The notes under the pieces were generated by a model, which did no database searches, had not been told where the DNA came from, and worked only from the letters and a program-made list of their open reading frames with translations. Below, piece by piece: positions 32,999-42,674 of a stretch of DNA of 64,000 bases (positions within the stretch are counted from its first letter, which is position 1; the number at the start of each line of letters is the position of its first letter). The position numbers were made by a program, and so were the translations under genes. Origin of the DNA: Xanthomonas arboricola pv. guizotiae. GTDB lineage: Bacteria > Pseudomonadota > Gammaproteobacteria > Xanthomonadales > Xanthomonadaceae. The stretch spans positions 20,551 through 84,550 of the forward strand of contig NZ_MDSK01000023.1 of assembly GCF_002940205.1 (NCBI RefSeq). Direction: 5' to 3'.

Positions 32999-34240
32999 AT
33001 GTCGCCGAAGAGAACCTCGTTTCCCAAGCAGGACATCCGCGTCCTGTTGCTGGAAGGCATCAGCCAGACCGCCGTGGATGTGCTGCGCGCCGCCGGTTAT
33101 TCGCAGATCGAACTGCACGCCAAGTCGTTGCCGGAAGACGAGCTCATCGCGCGCATCGCCGAGGCGCATATCGTCGGCATCCGCTCGCGCACGCAGTTGA
33201 GCGCCGAGGTGCTGGCGCATGCCAAGCGGCTGATCGCAGTGGGCTGCTTCTGCATCGGCACCAACCAGGTCGATCTGGACGCGGCCGAGCTGGCCGGCAT
33301 CCCGGTGTTCAACGCGCCCTACTCCAATACCCGCAGCGTGGCCGAGCTGGTCATCGCCGAGGCGATCCTGCTGTTGCGCGGCATCCCGCAAAAGAACGCC
33401 GAATGCCATCGCGGCGGCTGGTCCAAGTCGGCCGCCGGCAGCCACGAAACGCGCGGCAAGGTGCTGGGCATCGTCGGTTACGGGCATATCGGCACGCAGG
33501 TCGGCGTGCTGGCCGAATCCTTGGGCATGCAGGTGATCTTCCACGACATCGAAACCAAGCTGTCGCTGGGCAACGCGCGTGCGGCGATCGATCTGAACGA
33601 CCTGCTGGCGCGCTCGGACGTGGTGACCTTGCACGTGCCCGAAACGCCGTCCACCAAGGACATGATCGGCGCTGCAGAAATTGCCCGCATGAAGCATGGC
33701 GCGCATCTGATCAACGCCTCGCGCGGCACCGTCATCGATATCGACGCGCTGGATGCGGCGCTGACCTCCGGCCAGATCGGCGGCGCGGCGGTGGACGTGT
33801 TCCCGATCGAGCCCAAGGGCAACGGCGATGCGTTCGAATCCCCGTTGATTGCGCACGACAACGTGATCCTGACCCCGCACGTGGGCGGCAGCACGCTGGA
33901 AGCGCAGGACAATATCGGTGTCGAAGTGGCCGCCAAACTGGTGCGCTACAGCGACAACGGCAGCACCTTGTCGGCGGTGAATTTCCCTGAAGTCACCCTG
34001 CCCGAACATCCCGACAGCCTGCGCTTGCTGCATATCCACCGCAACGTGCCGGGCGTGCTGTCCAAGATCAACGAACTGTTCTCGCGCCATAACGTCAACA
34101 TCGACGGCCAGTTCCTGCGCACCGACGCCAGGGTGGGTTACGTAGTGATCGATGTCAGCGCCAGCGAGGCGCAGGCCACCGCGTTGAAGGAAGGATTGGC
34201 CCAGATCCAGGGCACCTTGCGGACGCGCATCCTGTATTGA
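32999..34240 (+). CDS. serA: D-3-phosphoglycerate dehydrogenase
   Basis: The 413-residue enzyme (410 in E. coli) starts serine synthesis. The substrate domain holds NAPYSNTRSVAELV, the NAD-binding loop is VGYGHIGTQVG, catalytic residues are in INASRGTVID and TPHVGGSTLEAQ, and a C-terminal ACT domain (RNVPGVLSKINELF) gives serine feedback. Met 32987 and the long upstream frame are also possible, but 32999 gives the family length. A hairpin follows the stop. Confidence 0.95.
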   Translation: MSPKRTSFPKQDIRVLLLEGISQTAVDVLRAAGYSQIELHAKSLPEDELIARIAEAHIVGIRSRTQLSAEVLAHAKRLIAVGCFCIGTNQVDLDAAELAGIPVFNAPYSNTRSVAELVIAEAILLLRGIPQKNAECHRGGWSKSAAGSHETRGKVLGIVGYGHIGTQVGVLAESLGMQVIFHDIETKLSLGNARAAIDLNDLLARSDVVTLHVPETPSTKDMIGAAEIARMKHGAHLINASRGTVIDIDALDAALTSGQIGGAAVDVFPIEPKGNGDAFESPLIAHDNVILTPHVGGSTLEAQDNIGVEVAAKLVRYSDNGSTLSAVNFPEVTLPEHPDSLRLLHIHRNVPGVLSKINELFSRHNVNIDGQFLRTDARVGYVVIDVSASEAQATALKEGLAQIQGTLRTRILY

Positions 34241-34244
34241 GGGT

Positions 34245-34275
34245 GGATATCGCCGCCCGATATCCGCACCGCTTT
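34245..34275 (+). terminator. Probable serA terminator
   Basis: GGATATCG (34245-34252) pairs with CGATATCC (34258-34265) 5 bases after the serA stop, followed by GCACCGCTTTTA. The T-run is short, so it is moderate as an intrinsic terminator. The rest of the gap to 34533 shows no gene. Confidence 0.55.
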
Positions 34276-34533
34276 TACGCTACGCATGCTCTCTGACTGC
34301 GTAGGAACGTTTTCGCGAGGCAAAGCAGCGGGCATGTGCTGGAGCTGACCTCCCGATCCAGCATCGTGCACATCGTCTCGACATTGCGCAGACAATGAGA
34401 GCGAGGCTGCGCAGCATCCGATACCTGGCATCAGGCACACGTTCCGATCGCATCCAGTGCTAGTGTGCGAACAAGGCAGCGTTCGCAGCGCCCCCTCTTT
34501 CAAGCAGCCGCTTTCCTAATAGGGACGATACGG

Positions 34534-35838
34534 ATGAGGAGCAGGTTTCATAGCGCGTGGTCTTCGCCGAAGGTCGCCAGACACATCGAGCAGATCGTTT
34601 TTTTCATCACGCTGGCGTTGCTGCACAGCACGTACGCGCAGGCCAGTGTCTTGGAGCCTCGCTCTCGCTTTGCTCTACCGAGGGCATGCACGGCAACACG
34701 GCCCGCGACGGCAGGCCGCTTCATTTCTTTCAACGCCGGCCCTTGGAAGAGACTTGCAACGGCCGACGCCGTCATGATCGGCGATGGACAAAACGTCTCC
34801 ATTGCCGTGTGCAACGAGCGCAATGCCAGCGTGGATAATGCCCGCATGACAGCCTCGCTGTTGCCTTTGCTGGTGTATGGCATAGGACGGTCCGCCGACG
34901 TCCGGCTGCTCGTCCGCCACAGTGGCAACCTCCACGTCTCAGGCCTGCTCGATATCAGTGACGACAGCGCTGCGCAAGCGCCGATGAGTCTGGTGGCAGG
35001 ACCGGTGGGCAAAAATGCGTATATTCGGATAGCGATTGAAGATTCAGCGAACATCCTGCTATCTCAGCCTGGCGCTGAAGTCCGCATCGGCCGTACCGGC
35101 CCGATGCCGCCGAGCCGGAGTTCATTCATGGACATACGCACGTCCAATCCCTCGGTGGCCCCTGCGATCGCCATCGAACTGCGCCGGAGCGCAAACGTTC
35201 TAGGCAGTCAAGGTACGCTGAAAATCGATCGAGCCTATTTGCCGTATGCCTCGCTTGTCTCGTCGATGCGAAGCGGCACGACCGGCGTGCATCTCGACCA
35301 GGCCGCAAATGTCGAGGCAGGCAGGATCGAGATCAGACAAGGCGCGTTATTGAGCAGTATCGTGGAGACGCCGTCTCTGGAGCGAGCCGATGTTCGCGTG
35401 ACCATGCGCCAGAGCGGTAACCTTCATGCACACCAGGCGCTGGTCATCGATCATGCAGAACTGATCGATGAACCGGTCGACGCAAAGCGCATTCGCAATA
35501 GCAAGGTCAAGGTCAGGCTGCGCGATTCCGGAAACGTCCGGGGCAACGGCTGCGTGCGTATCGACGAGGGAGAATTGGTCGATGAAACCCTGGACGCACC
35601 GTCTATCGGCAAGAGCAAGATTGCTCTGGATCTACAGGATGTTGCCAACGTGAGCGCACAGACGCTGACGATCCGGCACGGGGAACTGATTGACGAGATG
35701 ATCGATAGCGACGACATCGACGCGTCCAGCATCCGGCTGCGGGCACGGCACATTGGTAATGTCGCGCTGAGCGGTGATCGAGGGGCTGCCACCCATTCGC
35801 AGCCGCTATCCGATTCCATAGATCGCTGCAGACCCTAG
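34534..35838 (+). CDS. Exported repeat protein of unknown family
   Basis: I do not recognise this 434-residue protein. It has a signal-peptide-like segment (about 20-37, IVFFITLALLHSTYAQA), then about eight imperfect units of roughly 35-45 residues, each with an alternating hydrophobic stretch before a [S/A/I][GA]N[VL] tetrad: HSGNL, DSANI, RSANV, QAANV, QSGNL, DSGNV, DVANV, HIGNV. Three units also share a GELIDE-like turn (ELIDEPVDA, ELVDETLDA, ELIDEMIDS). Such spacing suggests a beta-solenoid. Codon use is less GC-biased than that of its neighbours, suggesting transfer. AGGGA stands upstream of ATG 34534; the frame opens at 34465. It is flanked by serA and a NUDIX gene and appears monocistronic. 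Confidence 0.7.
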   Translation: MRSRFHSAWSSPKVARHIEQIVFFITLALLHSTYAQASVLEPRSRFALPRACTATRPATAGRFISFNAGPWKRLATADAVMIGDGQNVSIAVCNERNASVDNARMTASLLPLLVYGIGRSADVRLLVRHSGNLHVSGLLDISDDSAAQAPMSLVAGPVGKNAYIRIAIEDSANILLSQPGAEVRIGRTGPMPPSRSSFMDIRTSNPSVAPAIAIELRRSANVLGSQGTLKIDRAYLPYASLVSSMRSGTTGVHLDQAANVEAGRIEIRQGALLSSIVETPSLERADVRVTMRQSGNLHAHQALVIDHAELIDEPVDAKRIRNSKVKVRLRDSGNVRGNGCVRIDEGELVDETLDAPSIGKSKIALDLQDVANVSAQTLTIRHGELIDEMIDSDDIDASSIRLRARHIGNVALSGDRGAATHSQPLSDSIDRCRP

Positions 35839-35900
35839 AACTCGCGCTTCGGGCGCATCAGTCCTGCAGCGATACACTGGCGGTGCCTCGGAACCTCTTG

Positions 35901-36461
35901 TCAGCTCAGCCAGACCAATGGGCGCGCCACCCACTTCCGCGCCATTCGCCGCAAGGAGGTATCCAGGTCCGGTTCCGCGAGCAGTTCGGCGATCGGCCTC
36001 CAAGCCAGGGCCAGCGACTCCTCGCTGACCTGGAAGTGCTCGTTCTCGCCGGCGACCACCAAATAGCGCGCATCGTAGTGCCAATGCCCGGCCACCTCGC
36101 CCCTTGCTGGAATCCAGTGCCGGTCCAGGTCAAAGATTGCCGGCTCCGCCAGGCGCAGCCCGCTCAATCCAGACTCCTCCTGCGCCTCGCGCAAAGCGAC
36201 CTGCGCCAGATCGCGGTCGCCGTCGGCGTGTCCGCCCAGCTGCAGCCAACGCTGCAGCTTGCGGTGATGGGTCAGCAGCGTGCGCGTGCCATCGGCGCTG
36301 ACCACCCACGCAGAACCGGTGAAATGACCTTCGACACGCTCGCGCACGAATGGATTACTGGCATCGTCCAGCAGTTGCGCGAATTGCTCGGCCAACTCGG
36401 CTTCGTCCGGCCAGCGTGCGCGATAGGCAGCCAATTGCTGTTGCAGCGTCGCATCCACCAT
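35901..36461 (-). CDS. NUDIX hydrolase
   Basis: About 186 residues with the Nudix box GGHADGDRDLAQVALREA continuing QEESGL, the REAQEES core carrying the metal-binding Glu residues. The GGHADG form is shared by a subgroup of NUDIX proteins of unknown substrate. WRPIAELLAEPDLDTSLRRM closes the fold. Start 36461 (MVDATLQQQL) has a GAGAAC upstream; 36500 is an alternative. It is divergent from the permease gene, with 181 bp between. Confidence 0.85.
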   Translation of the reverse strand: MVDATLQQQLAAYRARWPDEAELAEQFAQLLDDASNPFVRERVEGHFTGSAWVVSADGTRTLLTHHRKLQRWLQLGGHADGDRDLAQVALREAQEESGLSGLRLAEPAIFDLDRHWIPARGEVAGHWHYDARYLVVAGENEHFQVSEESLALAWRPIAELLAEPDLDTSLRRMARKWVARPLVWLS

Positions 36462-36642
36462 CTGTCGTTCTCGGTCGCCCGTTGCGGGCCAGGCGCTCAT
36501 TATCGTCGTTCATGCTGCGTACGTGCTTGTCGTGAGCGCGTAGCTTTGGCAAGGTAGGCCGCTTGCCTGTCCCACCGGGATGCGGCGCACCACCTTCGTC
36601 CAGGCGCGCGCGCCTTAGCTTTGCCACTTGGGGATGTACCGA

Positions 36643-38115
36643 ATGCTGAAGTCTCTGTTGAGGGTCAAACCGATCGAGCCCGCTGGACATGTCGATGGGG
36701 GCGAACCGGTCGAAGGCCGCCTGCAAGGCGAGGCCACACTGCAACGCACCCTCACTGCCAAGCATCTGATCATGCTTGGCATCGGCGCGGTGATCGGCGC
36801 CGGCATCTTCGTGCTGACCGGCCAGGCCGCTGCCAACCACGCAGGACCGGCGGTGATGCTGTCGTTCGTGTTTGCCGGCATCGCCTGCGCGTTCGCCGGC
36901 CTGTGCTACGCAGAGTTCGCGGCGATGATGCCGGTTTCCGGCAGCGCCTACTCGTATTCATATGCCACCCTCGGCGAGGGCATCGCCTGGTTCATCGGCT
37001 GGTGCCTGGTACTGGAATACCTGTTCGCCGGCTCCAGCGTTGCGGTCGGCTGGTCCGCCTACCTGATCAGTTTCCTGACCGGCACGCTGGGATTGCCGTT
37101 TCCGGCGGAGCTGGCCGGCGCGCCACTGGCCTGGGACGGCCACAACTTTGTCGGTTCGGGCAACCTCATCAACCTGCCGGCCGTGCTGATCGTGGCGGCG
37201 GTGAGCATGCTGTGCTACGTCGGCGTCACCCAGTCGGCATTCGCCAACGCCATCGTGGTGGCGATCAAGGTGGTGGTGATCTGCCTGTTCGTCGGCTTCG
37301 GTATCGCCTACATCGACCCGGCCAACTGGCATCCCTTCATCCCGGAGAACACCGGGCCGGGCCAGTTCGGCTGGGACGGCGTGTTCCGCGCCGCGTCCAT
37401 CGTGTTCTTCTCGTATATCGGCTTTGACGCGGTCTCCACCTCCGCCGGCGAGACCAAGGATCCGCAGAAGAACATGCCGATCGGCATCCTGGTGTCGCTG
37501 GCGGTCTGTACCGTCATCTACATCATCGTCTGCGCGGTGCTGACCGGCCTGCTGCCCTACACCCAGCTCGGCACCGCCAAGCCGGTGGCCACCGCGCTGG
37601 AAGCGCACCCGCAGCTGACCTGGCTCAAGACCGCGGTGGAGATCGGCGCGATCGCCGGCCTGTCCTCGGTGGTGCTGGTGATGCTGATGGCGCAGCCGCG
37701 CATCTTCTACACCATGGCCAAGGACGGGTTGATGCCCCGGCTGTTCGGCAAGGTGCATCCGAAGTTCCATACCCCCTACGTCGGCACGCTCTTCGTCGGC
37801 GTGGTCGCGGCGCTGCTGGCCGGCTTGATCCCGCTCAGCGTGCTGGGCGAGCTGGTGTCGATGGGCACCCTGCTCGCCTTCGCCACCGTGTGCGCCGGGG
37901 TGATGGTGCTGCGTTTCACCAAGCCGGATCTGCCGCGGCCGTTCCGGGTGCCGCTGGCGATGCTGATCTGCCCGCTGGGCGCGCTGGCCTGCCTGTTCCT
38001 GTTCTTCCAGGCCTTCCAGGAACACTGGAAGGTGTTCGTGGGCTGGACCGTGATCGGCCTGGCCATCTATTTCGGTTATGGCATTCGCCATAGCCGGCTG
38101 GCCCGCAAGGCTTGA
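36643..38115 (+). CDS. APC family amino acid permease (CAT-like), first of tandem pair
   Basis: A 490-residue inner-membrane transporter with about 12 helices. MLGIGAVIGAGIFVLTGQAA is the APC helix-1 signature with the unwound G-A-G-I substrate site; AEFAAMMPVSGSAYSYSY follows. It resembles the cationic amino acid transporter-like subgroup (AA_permease_2). The start at 36643 follows GGGGAT; 36634 is alternative. The following gene is a clear paralogue, so the pair arose by tandem duplication. The substrate is unknown. Confidence 0.88.
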   Translation: MLKSLLRVKPIEPAGHVDGGEPVEGRLQGEATLQRTLTAKHLIMLGIGAVIGAGIFVLTGQAAANHAGPAVMLSFVFAGIACAFAGLCYAEFAAMMPVSGSAYSYSYATLGEGIAWFIGWCLVLEYLFAGSSVAVGWSAYLISFLTGTLGLPFPAELAGAPLAWDGHNFVGSGNLINLPAVLIVAAVSMLCYVGVTQSAFANAIVVAIKVVVICLFVGFGIAYIDPANWHPFIPENTGPGQFGWDGVFRAASIVFFSYIGFDAVSTSAGETKDPQKNMPIGILVSLAVCTVIYIIVCAVLTGLLPYTQLGTAKPVATALEAHPQLTWLKTAVEIGAIAGLSSVVLVMLMAQPRIFYTMAKDGLMPRLFGKVHPKFHTPYVGTLFVGVVAALLAGLIPLSVLGELVSMGTLLAFATVCAGVMVLRFTKPDLPRPFRVPLAMLICPLGALACLFLFFQAFQEHWKVFVGWTVIGLAIYFGYGIRHSRLARKA

Positions 38116-38122
38116 GTGCGAG

Positions 38123-38244
38123 TCCTTCGCAAGAGCCCGCACATCCGTGTGCGGGGATTTGACGACACGCGTCCCTCGCAACAGCCCGCACATCCGTGTG
38201 CGGGGATTTGACGACACGAGTCCCTCGCAACAGCCCGCATATCC
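38123..38244. repeat. 49-bp tandem repeat with internal hairpins between the two permease genes
   Basis: Units start at 38123, 38172 and 38221, spaced exactly 49 bp; the first two are complete and nearly identical, the third is partial. Each full unit contains CCCGCACA-tccg-TGTGCGGG followed by GATTTGA. The hairpins stand in the transcript between the permease genes and could attenuate or process it. There are no spacers, so this is not CRISPR. Confidence 0.85.
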
Positions 38245-38292
38245 CGCACACGCCCGCACCGCCACGTGCAGGGATTCAACAGGAACCGCTGC

Positions 38293-39723
38293 ATGTTCAA
38301 GCAACTCTGGGCCACCAAACACCCGCACGCCAGCCACGAGGCGGCCGACGGGCTGGGCCTGCAACGCGCACTCGGGCCGTGGGGGCTGACCGCCCTGGGC
38401 ATCGGCGCGGTGATCGGCGGCGGCATCTTCGTCATCACCGGCCAGGCCGCGGCCGACCACGCCGGCCCGGCGATCATGCTGTCGTTCGTGCTGGCCGCGG
38501 TGTGCTGCGCGTTCTGCGCAATGGCCTACGCCGAGTTCGCCGCGATGGTGCCGGTCTCCGGCAGCGCCTACACCTATACCTATGCCACCTTCGGCGAACT
38601 GGCGGCCTGGTTCATCGGCTGGATGCTGGTGCTGGAATACGGCGTCTCCGCCTCGGCGGTGGCGGTCAGCTGGACCGGCTATTTCCTCAGCCTGCTGGAA
38701 CATTTCGACATCCACCTGCCGGCCGCCCTGGTCAGCGCGCCGCTGGACGGCAAGCTGCAGCGCACCGGCGCGATCGCCAACCTGCCCGCGGCCGGCATCG
38801 TGCTGCTGCTGACCTGGCTGTGCTATGTGGGCATCCGCAAGTCGTCGGCGATGAACATGGCGATGGTGATCCTCAAGACCGGGCTGATCCTGCTGGTGAT
38901 CGCGGTGGGCTGGAAGTACGTGGATACCGCCAATTGGCACCCGTTCATTCCGGCCAACGAAGGTCCGGGCAAGTACGGCATGGACGGCGTGCTGCGCGGC
39001 GCGGCGATGGTGTTCTTCGCCTATATCGGCTTCGAGGCGGTGTCGGTGGCGGCGCAGGAATCGCACCGCCCGCAACGCGACCTGCCGATCGGCATGATCC
39101 TGTCGCTGGTCATCTGCACCGTGCTCTACATCGCCATGGCGGCGGTGATGACCGGCCTGGTGCCCTACACCCTGCTCGGCACCGACGAGCCGGTGGTCAC
39201 CGCGGTGGCGGCGCATCCGCAGCTGGCCTGGTTGCGCGTGGTGGTGGAAGTCGGCGCGCTGATCGGGCTGTCGTCGGTGGTGCTGGTGATGATCATCGGC
39301 CAGCCGCGCATCTTCATGATCATCGCGCGCGACGGGCTGCTGCCGTCGGTGTTCACCCGCATCCATCCCAAGTACCGCACCCCGCACGTCAATACCGTGA
39401 TCACCGGCGTGGGCATCGCCGTGCTGGCAGCGGTCTTCCCGCTGGACGTGCTGGGCGAGCTGACCTCGATGGGCACGCTGATCGCCTTCGCGGCGGTGTG
39501 CGCCGGCGTGCTGATCCTGCGCCGTACCCACCCGGAACTGCCGCGTCCGTTCCGCATGCCGGTGGCCTGGCTGATCTGCAGCGCCGGCGTGTTGAGCTGC
39601 CTGGCCCTGCTGTCGGCGATGACCCTGCACAACTGGATGCTGATGGGAGTGTGGACGCTGGTCGGGCTGGTGGTCTATTTCGGCTACGGCTATCGCCACA
39701 GCCGTCTGCGCGATGGTCGTTGA
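38293..39723 (+). CDS. APC family amino acid permease (CAT-like), second of tandem pair
   Basis: A 476-residue paralogue of the preceding permease, with matching helix-1 ALGIGAVIGGGIFVITGQAA, YAEFAAMVPVSGSAYTYTY and a similar C-terminal RHSRL. About 12 membrane helices. GGAA precedes ATG 38293 by a normal distance. It is separated from its partner by 177 bp of tandem repeats, so the two may be expressed at different levels. Confidence 0.88.
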   Translation: MFKQLWATKHPHASHEAADGLGLQRALGPWGLTALGIGAVIGGGIFVITGQAAADHAGPAIMLSFVLAAVCCAFCAMAYAEFAAMVPVSGSAYTYTYATFGELAAWFIGWMLVLEYGVSASAVAVSWTGYFLSLLEHFDIHLPAALVSAPLDGKLQRTGAIANLPAAGIVLLLTWLCYVGIRKSSAMNMAMVILKTGLILLVIAVGWKYVDTANWHPFIPANEGPGKYGMDGVLRGAAMVFFAYIGFEAVSVAAQESHRPQRDLPIGMILSLVICTVLYIAMAAVMTGLVPYTLLGTDEPVVTAVAAHPQLAWLRVVVEVGALIGLSSVVLVMIIGQPRIFMIIARDGLLPSVFTRIHPKYRTPHVNTVITGVGIAVLAAVFPLDVLGELTSMGTLIAFAAVCAGVLILRRTHPELPRPFRMPVAWLICSAGVLSCLALLSAMTLHNWMLMGVWTLVGLVVYFGYGYRHSRLRDGR

Positions 39724-39861
39724 TCATACGCGTGGGCTGAGAGCGGCTGATGGAACGCCTGCGCGCTGGCAGCCTATGGCGAAGCGATGATCTGAGCCTT
39801 CGCTGCAGGGGGACTGATCTGCAGATTGGTTGGTGGCCGCTGATCTGCGACTTGGCTGCAG

Positions 39862-39969
39862 GGTCCTTGCCCGCCCACCATCGCAGGACACGCCGCAAGT
39901 ACGTCCGTGTAGGCTCTTACGCGGCATCCATGCCGCGTAAGGTCCCGCGACGGTGGGCGGGCAAGGACC
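39862..39969. repeat. 108-bp palindromic element with 18-bp terminal inverted repeats
   Basis: GGTCCTTGCCCGCCCACC (39862-39879) is repeated inverted at 39952-39969. Inside, TTACGCGGCAT (39917-39927) and ATGCCGCGTAA (39930-39940) form an 11-bp hairpin. The internal segment (about 39886-39948) occurs again inverted at 40123-40189. It looks like a small non-coding palindromic repeat of MITE or REP type. It lies in the 676-bp gap 39724-40399, which shows no convincing gene. Confidence 0.8.
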
Positions 39970-40122
39970 TGTCGAGATAGTCGGTAAGCAGGGTTGCGAG
40001 CAGAGCATGCGGTGTGTTTCTCGGATCGCATCGCTTCCGATCAGCTTCCAGATTCAACCCGAGCAACAAGCAGCTTTCACACGACCACCGATTCACTCTC
40101 TGGTGCGGTGGCCTCGCCGATT

Positions 40123-40189
40123 GCGGGACCGTGTGGCGGCATGGATGCCGCCACCGAGCCTACATGGACGTACTTGCGGCGTGTCCCGC
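40123..40189. repeat. Second, inverted copy of the intergenic palindromic element
   Basis: Starting GCGGGACC and ending GTGTCCCGC, this 67-bp segment matches the internal part of the 39862-39969 element on the opposite strand, with a GTGGCGGCAT-gg-ATGCCGCCAC hairpin in place of the TTACGCGGCAT one. The changed stem arms keep pairing, as expected if the fold matters. Confidence 0.78.
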
Positions 40190-40399
40190 GGGCGGTGAAG
40201 GCACCGCGCGCTCGACCGACCAGGCATTTGACCTGGGCTTCTGACTGCATCCAACAACAGACGACTGACGAACCACCGCGCTCACTGCCAGGCGCGCGCT
40301 CCTCACGTTTAATAGGCCGCTCTGGGTACGGGCCTAGCAGGAACAAAACCCTGCTGCGCTGCACCTGACCGTGATCCGGCGGGGCAGTAGAATAGGTCC

Positions 40400-41053
40400 A
40401 TGAATGCGACCACTGCCCCCCTGCCCTATAGCGCCGCGCGTCTGCACGAGCTGGCGCACCTGCTGATCGGCAATATCCGCGAGCTGGCCCAGGCCGGCTG
40501 GACGCCGGCCACCAGCAGCAATTTCTCCCATCGCCTGGACGAACAGCACGCGGCGATCACCGTGTCCGGCCGCGACAAGGGCCGCCTGGTCGAAGAAGAC
40601 ATCATGGTGGTGGACTTCCACGGCCTGGCGGTCGGTCGCCCGTTGCGCCCGTCTGCGGAGACGCTGCTGCATACCCAGCTGTATCGCCGCTTCCCCGAGA
40701 TCGGCTGCGTGCTGCACACGCATTCGCCGGTGCAGACCATTGCCTCGCGGCTGTACGCCGGCAGCGGCGTGATCCGTCTGGAAGGCTATGAGCTGTTGAA
40801 AGCCTTCGAGGGCAACACCACCCATGAAACGGCAGTGAACGTGCCGGTGTTCGCCAATACACAGGACATGCAGGTGCTGGCCGCGCAGGTCGAGGCCCTG
40901 CTGGACAAACAGAGCCTGTGGGGGTATCTCATCGAAGGACACGGTCTGTATGCGTGGGGCCGCAACATGGCCGAGGCGCGCCGTCACCTGGAGGCCTTCG
41001 AATTCCTGCTGCATTGCGAGCTCGAGCTGCTGAAGCTGCGCGGCCGGCGCTGA
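40400..41053 (+). CDS. mtnB: Methylthioribulose-1-phosphate dehydratase
   Basis: The 217-residue class II aldolase-fold enzyme dehydrates methylthioribulose 1-phosphate in methionine salvage. [14 protein letters not shown] near the N-terminus and the zinc-binding [11 protein letters not shown] and EGHGLYAWG are typical. It is followed by mtnD and mtnC in one direction. A TAGAAT -10-like box at 40388-40393 ends only 6 nt before the ATG, so the mRNA may be leaderless. Confidence 0.95.
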   Translation: MNATTAPLPYSAARLHELAHLLIGNIRELAQAGWTPATSSNFSHRLDEQHAAITVSGRDKGRLVEEDIMVVDFHGLAVGRPLRPSAETLLHTQLYRRFPEIGCVLHTHSPVQTIASRLYAGSGVIRLEGYELLKAFEGNTTHETAVNVPVFANTQDMQVLAAQVEALLDKQSLWGYLIEGHGLYAWGRNMAEARRHLEAFEFLLHCELELLKLRGRR

Positions 41054-41094
41054 GTCCTCGTCACCTCCCCCTTTCCTCTGTGAGCCAGATCGCC

Positions 41095-42362
<1,268 letters not shown>

Positions 42363-42380
42363 GCGCGATCGGCAAGCCCG

Positions 42381-42406
42381 CTGCGCTCATCCTCGGGTGA
42401 GCGCAG
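42381..42406 (+). terminator. Inverted repeat after mtnC
   Basis: CTGCGCTCA (42381-42389) pairs with TGAGCGCAG (42398-42406) shortly after the mtnC stop. No clear T-run follows, so its role as a terminator is tentative. The rest of the 312-bp gap to 42674 holds nothing I recognise. Confidence 0.4.
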
Positions 42407-42674
42407 TCGTTACTCCGCGTTGCATGCGCTCCTGATGCATTGCGGTTCAAGCGCGCCGTGCGCACCCGCCTGACGGCAGGCCCGCGGCGCTGTTGCAGGC
42501 GTGGCTCAGCCGACCTTGCCAATGCGCAGTGGCGAGACTTGGCAGGCCTGCTGCAGGCAACGTGTTCTGCAAGATGTGCTTGAAGCGGATCGATGACCGT
42601 TGTGCAACGTCATGGCCTGCGTTGCGATCACTGCGCCCAGGCGCTCCACCCGTTCCCAGACCTCGGCGTTCTTC

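Noticed and set aside
34241..34533. PIP-box-like TTCGC elements before the orphan repeat protein
   Set aside because: No pair with the TTCGB-N15-TTCGB spacing of a plant-inducible promoter box was found.
38123..38244. Possible CRISPR array
   Set aside because: Repeats are directly adjacent with no spacers, only two and a half copies, and no cas genes are near.
36958..39699. A 913-codon minus-strand frame opposite the permeases
   Set aside because: His/Gln/Asp-rich antisense translation of two membrane protein genes, with no family features.
39724..40399. Short open frames in the 676-bp intergenic region
   Set aside because: They run through inverted repeats, lack ribosome-binding sites and show no protein features.
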